Shown here one piece after another: positions 7,913-12,840 of a stretch of 12,840 bases of DNA (the first letter of the stretch is position 1; each line of letters opens with the position of its first letter). The stretch is from CAVZLD01 sp964522605 (GTDB lineage: Bacteria > Planctomycetota > Planctomycetia > Pirellulales > Pirellulaceae). The stretch is taken from assembly GCA_964522605.1 (NCBI GenBank), contig CAZFWV010000197.1, forward strand, positions 1 through 12,840, given 5' to 3'. A program made the position numbers and the translations under genes. The notes under the pieces are model-generated. The model worked only from the letters and a program-made list of their open reading frames with translations, searched no databases and was not told where the DNA came from.

Positions 7913-8138
7913 TCGCGGAACAAACGCGGATGAAGGATGAGGGTGGAAAGACTCCTGCCCCCTTTTTCTTGCACGCAATGGGTGTGCCACTGGCTTTGCC
8001 AGTGTCCTCTCGAGTCGAAGAACAGCACTGGCAAAGCCAGTGGCACCCAGCGTAGTATGGGCAGGTCGTAGAGACCGGGATCCAACGCGACGGCGCGAAT
8101 CGTCGTTTGGCAGCGATGATCCGCGTCAATCCGCGGCT
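7902..8138. repeat. Composite foldback element, about 237 bp, outer inverted repeats
   Basis: The left end begins GCCGCGGAT and continues to ACGCGGATGA (7902-7932). The right end, read on the minus strand, begins GCCGCGGAT and continues to ACGCGGATCATC (about 8116-8138). These form imperfect terminal inverted repeats, with 11 extra bases in the left arm. A second, perfect inverted repeat is nested inside (7984-8046). No open frame inside looks like a transposase, so it would be a non-autonomous element or a pile-up of several dispersed repeats. It begins where the beta-helix gene is cut off. The remaining stretch 8139-8330 before the ACP gene shows no gene. Confidence 0.6.
7984..8046. repeat. 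Perfect 21-bp inverted repeat with self-palindromic arms
   Basis: Arm 7984-8004 and arm 8026-8046 are perfect reverse complements around a 21-nt loop. Each arm contains its own hairpin, CACTGGC-TTT-GCCAGTG in one and CACTGGC-AAA-GCCAGTG in the other. The outer pairing continues for about five more bases (GGGT/ACCC) across a 2-nt bulge. The sequence can therefore fold either as one long stem or as two small hairpins. There is no T-run for a standard terminator. Confidence 0.9.
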
Positions 8139-8330
8139 TCACTTCTCTGTGATCCCCATGCAGGCGAAACAGCGTGAGGATGCTACGATCCCCACGGTCG
8201 TTGCGACCCGTTCGCTCGCGACGGGGACGCCTATCGCCGCTCCCTCCGGTCGGATTATGTTAGGATTTTCGCGACAACCGGGAGCGAGACTTCGTGAGGG
8301 TCCAGGAAAGCGGGTTGCAGTTGGGAGGCC

Positions 8331-8582
8331 ATGCAGGTGATTCGCGAGAAGATTGAGAAGGTTTTTCGGGATATCTATCGGCAGCATGCGGAGGGGCCGG
8401 TCCCCCCGCTCGACGATGACCTCGTCCTGCTCGAATCGGGCCTCGATTCGCTCGGGTTTGGCATCCTGGTCGCTCGACTCGAAGAAGAGCTGGGCTACGA
8501 TCCGTTTTCGGAATCCGACGAACCGTATTATCCTCGGACGTTTGGTGACTTCGTCGGGTTTTATGAGAGGCATGCACGGTGA
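8331..8582 (+). CDS. Acyl carrier protein
   Basis: A small cytoplasmic protein that carries acyl groups as thioesters on a phosphopantetheine arm. The 83-residue product has the attachment motif ESGLDSLGFGIL with the modified serine at residue 40, preceded by an acidic helix and followed by EELGYDPF, as in ACPs and carrier domains. It is not the usual fatty-acid AcpP, whose motif is usually DSLDTVELVM; the sequence suits a dedicated pathway carrier. The start is ambiguous. GGAGG at 8324-8328 is only 2 nt before the ATG at 8331 but 8 nt before an in-frame GTG at 8337, so the GTG may be the real start, two residues shorter. The stop overlaps the next gene by four bases (GTGA), so ACP and ligase are translationally coupled. 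Confidence 0.9.
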   Translation: MQVIREKIEKVFRDIYRQHAEGPVPPLDDDLVLLESGLDSLGFGILVARLEEELGYDPFSESDEPYYPRTFGDFVGFYERHAR

Positions 8583-9967
8583 CCGTTCTCAGGGAGTACC
8601 TGCAAGCGATTCCCGGTTCGCGCGTGGTCGTGCGGCATTCGACCGGATCGATGACTTGCAGCGAGCTTCTCTGCTGCTGGTCCGACGAACGGAGATCCAG
8701 GTGCCGTGGGCGTAACGTGCTTCTCTATGTGGGTCAGATCCAGCGCGCCCTTCCCGCTCTCGTACAACTGGACGGTGTCGCAACGCAGATCTTACTTACG
8801 TCGCGCAATCTCTCGGTTTCGGACACCATCACTCTCGGCCAACAAGCCGGATGTGACCTGGTTCTGGACGATGGCGACCTGCAGACGGAGTGGCCTGCCG
8901 CCTGGCAGCGTGTTCCGTTGATGGAGGACGAATGGTCGCCGGCCGATGAAGCGAGCCATGAAGTCGTCGGTCGACGCGATTCGGTCGATCTCACGACGCA
9001 GTGGCTCCTGCCGACTTCCGGCACGACGGGAATTCCAAAAATCGTCAGCCACACGCTCGCGTCGCTGACGCGAACGACGAAGGTCGACATCCAGCGGGGT
9101 GCCGATTGTCGTTGGGGTCTACTGTACGATTATGCTCGTTTCGCGGGACTTCAAGTGGTCCTGCAAGCGATGCTCTCCGGATCAACGCTGATCGCACCGC
9201 AATTGTCGGAGTCTCTTGAGCAGCAGGTGCAAGAGTTGGTGGCAGGAGCATGCACGCATCTGTCCGCAACCCCGACGCTCTGGCGGAAGATCCTGATGAC
9301 TCCGAGTTCGGAACAACTCGAGCTGAAGCAGGTAACACTCGGTGGCGAAATTGCGGAACAGCGCGTGCTCGACGCACTACGATTGCGCTTTCCGAAGGCG
9401 CGCATCTCCCACATCTATGCTTCGACAGAAGCGGGCGTCGGCTTCTCGGTGTCCGACGGGCGAGAAGGATTTCCCGCTCATTACCTGGATTCGCCTCCAG
9501 GTGAGATTGAGTTGCGCGTTCTTTCTGGGAAACTGTATGTTCGTAATCCTTCCGTCCAGCCGCGGTATGTGGGAACGGAAACGGGCTTTGCCGACGACCA
9601 GGGTTTCGTTGATACGGGCGATCGAGTTGAGCAGCGTGGTGACCGATACGTTTTCCTCGGTCGCGAAACGGGTGTTATCAACGTTGGGGGAAATAAAGTC
9701 CATCCCGAAGAGGTAGAACAAGTGCTGCTCTCGCACCCGGAAGTATGGCAGGCCAAGGTTGCGGCGAAACGTAATCCGATCATGGGTTCACTCGTCGTGG
9801 CAGAGATCGTTCCGCTGAATGATGGATCCGATCGGACGAGTTTGCGGGACTCGATCCTCGATCACTGTCGAACGCGACTTGACCGCCATAAGGTTCCCGC
9901 ACTGATCAACTTCGTTAAGGAGTTACCTTGTAGTGCCACAGGAAAACTCGCACGCGACCATGAATGA
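8579..9967 (+). CDS. ANL-superfamily AMP-forming acyl/aryl ligase
   Basis: An ANL-family enzyme activates a carboxylic acid with ATP to an acyl adenylate, then transfers it to a thiol, either CoA or a carrier protein. The 462-residue product shows the P-loop TSGTTGIPK (146-154), YASTE (280-284), the ATP-ribose aspartate in DTGD (345-348), the hinge block LGRETGVINVGGNKVHPEE (360-378) and the C-terminal catalytic lysine in SATGK (K456). The N-terminal subdomain before the P-loop is short, about 145 residues, and little conserved, so the enzyme is smaller than typical acyl-CoA synthetases of 500-600 residues. It starts with GTG, overlapping the ACP stop, which makes the ACP its likely acceptor (inference). 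The acid it activates cannot be read from sequence. Its end overlaps the reductase start by 8 nt. Confidence 0.9.
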   Translation: MTVLREYLQAIPGSRVVVRHSTGSMTCSELLCCWSDERRSRCRGRNVLLYVGQIQRALPALVQLDGVATQILLTSRNLSVSDTITLGQQAGCDLVLDDGDLQTEWPAAWQRVPLMEDEWSPADEASHEVVGRRDSVDLTTQWLLPTSGTTGIPKIVSHTLASLTRTTKVDIQRGADCRWGLLYDYARFAGLQVVLQAMLSGSTLIAPQLSESLEQQVQELVAGACTHLSATPTLWRKILMTPSSEQLELKQVTLGGEIAEQRVLDALRLRFPKARISHIYASTEAGVGFSVSDGREGFPAHYLDSPPGEIELRVLSGKLYVRNPSVQPRYVGTETGFADDQGFVDTGDRVEQRGDRYVFLGRETGVINVGGNKVHPEEVEQVLLSHPEVWQAKVAAKRNPIMGSLVVAEIVPLNDGSDRTSLRDSILDHCRTRLDRHKVPALINFVKELPCSATGKLARDHE

Positions 9968-10526
9968 GCGGAAAACCGTACTAGTGACCGGCGCGACACG
10001 CGGCCTGGGGCTCGCCATCGCGACTCGCTTGGTCGGCGAAGGCTACCGCGTTGTCGGNNNNNNNNNNNNNNNNNNNNNNNNNNNNNNNNNNNNNNNNNNN
10101 NNNNNNNNNNNNNNNNNNNNNNNNNNNNNNNNNNNNNNNNNNNNNNNNNNNNNNNNNGCGTCTCGGTCGATGATGCTGCGGAAAGAAGGACGGATTATTA
10201 ATGTCTCGTCCATCATTGCCCGCACCGGATTCAGCGGGCTGGCCGTCTATGCGGCGAGCAAGGCGGGTTTGGAAGGCTTGAGCCGTTCGTTGGCGCGAGA
10301 GTTGGGACGACTCGGGATTACCGTGAATTGCGTCGCACCGGGCTACATGGAAACGGAAATGACGCAAGGTCTGCAGGAAGATAAGTTGGATATCGTCCGA
10401 CGCCGCAGCCCCCTGGGACTTCCTCGCGTGGAAGATGCCGCCGCGGCCGTAAGTTATCTGCTCGGCCCCGATGCATCGCGCGTTACCGGTACGGTGATCA
10501 CCGTCGACGGCGGCAGCACCGCGTGA
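9960..10526 (+). CDS. FabG-like short-chain dehydrogenase/reductase, interrupted by assembly gap
   Basis: An NAD(P)-dependent reductase of the 3-oxoacyl-ACP reductase type. The cofactor motif TGATRGLG lies at residues 10-17. After the gap come NVSS with the catalytic serine, then Y-A-A-S-K with the catalytic tyrosine 13 residues later and lysine four beyond. PGYMETEM and the C-terminal TGTVITVDGG follow; all are classical FabG-type features. The ATG at 9960 is chosen because the motif then sits at the usual distance from the N-terminus. It overlaps the ligase end by 8 nt, continuing the operon. Against E. coli FabG about 86 residues lie between the known parts, including the NNAG motif, while the 100-N placeholder covers only about 33. 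The frame being kept across the gap is chance. Whether the gene is intact cannot be seen. Confidence 0.85.
   Translation: MNERKTVLVTGATRGLGLAIATRLVGEGYRVVXXXXXXXXXXXXXXXXXXXXXXXXXXXXXXXXXXASRSMMLRKEGRIINVSSIIARTGFSGLAVYAASKAGLEGLSRSLARELGRLGITVNCVAPGYMETEMTQGLQEDKLDIVRRRSPLGLPRVEDAAAAVSYLLGPDASRVTGTVITVDGGSTA
10058..10157. other. Assembly gap of 100 N inside the reductase gene
   Basis: Exactly 100 undetermined bases. The flanks share no sequence, unlike the first gap, so real sequence is missing. Spacing of FabG landmarks on each side suggests roughly 260 nt are absent if the gene is intact. Confidence 0.95.
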
Positions 10527-10592
10527 TCGGATGGTTGATCACATTCGTGAATCGGTTCGGTCCGTCAATTGCGCCATGAGACTCGCCGCAGC

Positions 10593-10628
10593 CATGTTTG
10601 GTGACTAGAATTAGGTTTTCCAAACATG
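10593..10628. repeat. Small inverted repeat downstream of the reductase gene
   Basis: CATGTTTGG at 10593-10601 is perfectly complementary to CCAAACATG at 10620-10628 across an 18-nt AT-rich loop. It lies 67 nt after the operon's last stop. No T-run follows on either strand, so it is not a standard rho-independent terminator. Confidence 0.5.
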
Positions 10629-10680
10629 AGAAAAGCGAATCCTATCCGTACGTGTTTCGCCTGCCTGCGCTGCGACTGTC

Positions 10681-10747
10681 GCCGAATTCTCCGTATGTCG
10701 CCGAATTCGTGAGACTTCGGACGCTTGTAGCTGGATTCGGAGGCTTG
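10681..10747 (+). repeat. Degenerate tandem copies of the EcoRI-core palindrome
   Basis: Partial or decayed copies follow each other: GCCGAATTCTCCG from 10681, CGCCGAATTCGTGAGACTTCGG at 10700-10720 (one base off the core palindrome), and GTAGCTGGATTCGGAGG from 10728. A direct word GCTTGTAGC recurs between units. This is the same family as 5483-5737. Confidence 0.7.
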
Positions 10748-10810
10748 TAGCCGAATTCGTGAGAATTCGGAGGCTCCGCGATGCGATCCGAATTCTCACG
10801 AATTCGGCTA
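10748..10810. repeat. Perfect 24-bp inverted pair of EcoRI-core palindromes at the intron 5' end
   Basis: Arms 10748-10771 and 10787-10810 are perfect reverse complements separated by 15 nt. Each arm is itself a palindrome, CCGAATTC-GTGA-GAATTCGG. The last base of the right arm (GAATTCGGCTA) is the last base of the 5' exon of the group II intron. Another copy elsewhere in the window ends GGCTAC, and the intron's 3' exon starts with C, so the intron appears to sit between A and C of that unit. Confidence 0.9.
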
Positions 10811-11302
10811 GTGCGCCTGTGAAGGCGATTGGATTATCGGGTGAAAGTCCTGATCGGGGAAGACGTTACCTCCCCGTAGTTGAAGGTAACTGCGTTTTCA
10901 ACAGAAAGGGTGGAGAGCAACCGGAAACGAACGAACAGTCCGTAACGCAAGTGAACTCGATTCGGCCAAGCCTGTCGGGGAGCGTCCTAGCGACTCGCGA
11001 ACCCCTGACCTCACACAACGTCCCAGACGAGGCCCAACTCCGGGTGGCGGTTAAACCCGCAGGTCGGTGAGGCGGCTCGCACGGTGAAGGGAAACCGTAA
11101 CGTGTCAAACCGAGGCGAGCGAAATGGCAGTAGGGTGGTTGGAGACGGAATGTTCGGAAGTCCAATCGAGAAAAGCAGGGAGGCCTCAGCAGCGTGCAGA
11201 CCGAGGATGCGCTCAGCTGAGGATTCAGAGCCTTCATAGTAGTGTTGACCGGGGGGAACCAAACCCTCCGCGAGCGAAGGGAGGCAGGGAAGTAGATTCG
11301 GA

Positions 11303-12652
11303 ATGACCAAACGCATGAAAAGCAAATCACAAGATCCTTTGCCAGCACGAGTGCCATTTTCGGCTATACCGACTGGAGAGACGCCGGATATTCGCCGGTG
11401 GGCTCAGCCTGCTGTCTGGACAGACCGAATGTTGACGACACTTTTGGAAAACAAAGTGAAAGGAGGCAGATGGCACGCGTTAATTGATAAGGTTTACGCC
11501 CCGCTGAATCTCTACACGGCCGCCCGCCAGGTGACCGGTAAGAAGAAAGCGGCCGGTGTTGATGGGCAAAGCTGCGAAGCTTTCGAAGAGCACTTGCTCG
11601 TGGAAACACGACAGCTCTCTGAGGAAATCAAGGCCCAAACCTATCGTCCCAGTGCGGTGCTACGAGTTCACATTCCCAAACCGGGAAGACCGAAGGAGAC
11701 CCGTCCACTGGGCATTCCGACAGTCCGCGACCGCGTCGTCCAACGGGCGATGCTCAGCGTGATCGAGCCGATCCTGGACCACCAGTTCCATGAGCGAAGC
11801 TTCGGCTTTCGTCATGGAGTCGGAGCTCATGATGCCCTTCGGGTCGTCGAGCAGAAGCTTCAGGAAGGGTACGTTTACGTGGTCGACGCGGACTTGAAAG
11901 GTTACTTCGATACGATCCCGAAAGACCGCTTGCTGGCTCTGGTCCAAGCGCATATTTCGGACTCACGGATGCTGAAGCTGCTCAAGCTCTTTCTTGAACA
12001 GAACATTCTGGAAGAACTCCGCGAATGGTCGCCGATCGCCGGCGTGCCGCAAGGGGCCGTTCTTTCACCCGTGCTGTCGAATCTGTACCTCAACCCTCTG
12101 GATCACCAGATGGCCGACGCCGGTTTCGAGATGGTGCGCTACGCGGACGACTTCGTCGTGCTGTGCCGCAGTCAATCTGACGCCGAAGAGGCTCTGCGGC
12201 GGATCACCGCATGGGTCGAGGCCGCCGGTTTGACTCTCCATCCTACGAAGACCAAGATCGTCGACAGCCGCGTCGAGAGCTTCTCGTTTTTGGGCTACTC
12301 GTTTCGCGGGGACCGGATCTATCCTCGTCGCGAGAGCCTTGCGAAGATGAAGGCGCGGATCCAAGAGCTGACCCTTCGCCAGCGGTCCGGCTCGGTAGAG
12401 CGGATTGCGACCGAACTCAACCGCGTTCTCGTCGGCTGGTTCGGCTACTTTCGACACTGCCGTTGGACGATCTACAAAGACCTTGACGCCAAGATTCGCA
12501 GCCGCCTCCGGCGGCTGCTCTTGAAACGTCATCGGAAGAACCCCGAGCGTTTACCACGTCAGCAACGCTGGCCCAATGCGTACTTTGCGAACGCTGGCCT
12601 CTACAGTCTGCGCGAGGCCCACTTTCGTTTCGCTCAATCCGTAAACTACTAA
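11303..12652 (+). CDS. ltrA: Group II intron reverse transcriptase/maturase
   Basis: The intron-encoded protein binds its intron RNA to promote splicing and primes reverse transcription at the target. The 449 residues contain the N-terminal RT blocks (KAAGVDGQS at 82-90; RPLGIPTVRDRVVQRA at 134-149), palm motif A DADLKGYFD (195-203), GVPQGAVLSP (247-256) and the catalytic YADD (280-283). After the fingers/palm come the LGY block (330-332) and the maturase domain (about 340-420) with RVLVGWFGYFRHC. The protein ends without the cysteine/HNH endonuclease module, so it would have to prime without cutting the second strand, for example from a replication fork. Ribosome site is weak (GGGAAG about 11-16 nt before the ATG). 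The symbol is the generic name for this family. Confidence 0.95.
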   Translation: MTKRMKSKSQDPLPARVPFSAIPTGETPDIRRWAQPAVWTDRMLTTLLENKVKGGRWHALIDKVYAPLNLYTAARQVTGKKKAAGVDGQSCEAFEEHLLVETRQLSEEIKAQTYRPSAVLRVHIPKPGRPKETRPLGIPTVRDRVVQRAMLSVIEPILDHQFHERSFGFRHGVGAHDALRVVEQKLQEGYVYVVDADLKGYFDTIPKDRLLALVQAHISDSRMLKLLKLFLEQNILEELREWSPIAGVPQGAVLSPVLSNLYLNPLDHQMADAGFEMVRYADDFVVLCRSQSDAEEALRRITAWVEAAGLTLHPTKTKIVDSRVESFSFLGYSFRGDRIYPRRESLAKMKARIQELTLRQRSGSVERIATELNRVLVGWFGYFRHCRWTIYKDLDAKIRSRLRRLLLKRHRKNPERLPRQQRWPNAYFANAGLYSLREAHFRFAQSVNY

Positions 12653-12657
12653 CTGGA

Positions 12658-12690
12658 GAGCCGTATGCGGGAGAACCGCACGTACGGTTC
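12658..12690 (+). ncRNA. Group II intron domain V
   Basis: The catalytic hairpin. The lower 10-bp helix pairs GAGCCGTATG with CGTACGGTTC, the conserved 2-nt bulge is CA, and the upper stem CGG/CCG closes the loop GAGAA. It contains the AGC catalytic triad at its base. It is intact. Confidence 0.92.
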
Positions 12691-12693
12691 GGA

Positions 12694-12733
12694 GGGAGGG
12701 GAGTCCGGCTCAACCGGACCTCCCTACCCCTAT
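12694..12733 (+). ncRNA. Group II intron domain VI with branch-point A
   Basis: GTCCGG pairs with CCGGAC around a CTCAA loop, and the stem continues with GGG/CCC pairs. A12726 is left unpaired, 7 nt before the 3' end CCCCTAT, at the expected place for the branch adenosine. This fixes the intron's 3' boundary at 12733. Confidence 0.8.
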
Positions 12734-12840
12734 CATGCGGCGGAGTTCGGCTACAAATCGCAGTGCAACCAGGCTAAACACGTCCCTCCCATCGGTTGAC
12801 TCTTTCGGGGTTGGGTACCACGCACAAGAATCGGGATAGG
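12734..12840. other. 3' exon / right flank of the intron, no gene recognised
   Basis: The 107 nt after the intron show no gene. GAGTTCGGCTAC at 12743-12754 matches the palindrome-family word GAATTCGGCTAC at 11 of 12 positions, so a decayed repeat copy may continue here. Confidence 0.5.

Larger units (their letters stand above)
10811..12733 (+). mobile_element. Group II intron, 1923 nt, with encoded reverse transcriptase
   Basis: A retroelement whose RNA self-splices and whose encoded protein helps splicing and copies the RNA into new DNA sites. The 5' end GTGCGCC fits the bacterial GUGYG consensus. The 492 nt before the protein gene are structured RNA domains I-III without a real gene. Domain IV holds the maturase gene. 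Domains V and VI follow the stop by 5 nt and the 3' end is TAT, fitting the AY rule. The exons are intergenic, so no gene is interrupted. GATTCG at 10959-10964 could pair with CGAATT at -12 to -7 of the 5' exon (IBS2-like). A weak EBS1 candidate is TGGTTGG at 11136-11142, which relies on several G-U pairs. RNA class is not settled. All recognised parts are present, so it may be active. Nothing more is seen in 10811-11302. Confidence 0.9.

Noticed and set aside
8107..8340. A 77-residue plus-strand frame before the ACP gene
   Set aside because: It begins inside the composite repeat, overlaps the ACP start in another frame and resembles no known protein.
10681..10810. Clustered palindromes read as a CRISPR array
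   Set aside because: Units face both ways, decay in place and are not separated by unique spacers of regular length; no cas gene is present.
10877..10883. TAGTTGA as EBS1 pairing with the exon end TCGGCTA
   Set aside because: All 7 bases can pair (two as G-U), but the position is only about 67 nt into the intron and overlaps a local GTTGAA/TTCAAC hairpin.
10759..11070. A 103-residue plus-strand frame at the start of the intron
   Set aside because: It runs from the palindromic repeat into intron domain I, which is structural RNA.
11303..12652. Reverse transcriptase as part of a retron or diversity-generating retroelement
   Set aside because: It has the maturase domain and is enclosed by clear group II intron ends with domains V and VI. 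No template/variable repeat pair or msr/msd-like RNA is visible.

Overview
The window looks like a draft-assembly piece of a Planctomycetota genome, probably Pirellulales-like. This is inferred from its content: a secreted heparan-N-sulfatase-type sulfatase with a C-terminal HEAT-like tail, long intergenic stretches packed with palindromic dispersed repeats, a short csrA, and moderately GC-rich coding sequence. No rRNA or tRNA is present to confirm it. Two runs of exactly 100 N (5511-5610 and 10058-10157) are scaffold gaps of unknown true length.

Layout, left to right. csrA (91-303, minus strand) has a clear sigma70-like promoter and a strong Shine-Dalgarno. A divergent intergenic region of about 460 bp with a foldback repeat separates it from a full-length lhr helicase gene (762-5432, plus). 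Next comes a repeat-rich spacer with an assembly gap flanked by an identical 49-nt sequence and an inverted pair of EcoRI-site-containing palindromes. A secreted sulfatase follows (5834-7774). Twelve bases after it starts the remnant of a left-handed beta-helix (gamma-carbonic-anhydrase-like) gene, cut off after about 32 recognisable residues where a composite foldback element begins (7902-8138). Then comes a tightly overlapping three-gene operon: acyl carrier protein (8331-8582), ANL-family AMP-forming ligase (8579-9967) and FabG-like short-chain reductase (9960-10526, with an internal gap). The right end is a group II intron with a reverse transcriptase/maturase (10811-12733). Both ends, domain V and the bulged branch-point A of domain VI can be read in the sequence.

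How the parts work together. The ACP-ligase-reductase set is a self-contained acyl-loading and reducing module: the ligase would adenylate an acid and load it on the ACP, and the reductase would reduce a 3-oxo group. No ketosynthase, transferase or thioesterase is in view, so the product is unknown. The sulfatase would act outside the cytoplasm on sulfated polysaccharide. Lhr and CsrA are housekeeping repair and post-transcriptional regulation genes.

The most unusual signal is that the group II intron starts at the base immediately following a perfect 24-bp inverted repeat. That repeat belongs to a dispersed palindromic family also present near 5483-5737. This suggests an intron that uses, or has become tied to, a repetitive hairpin as its landing site.
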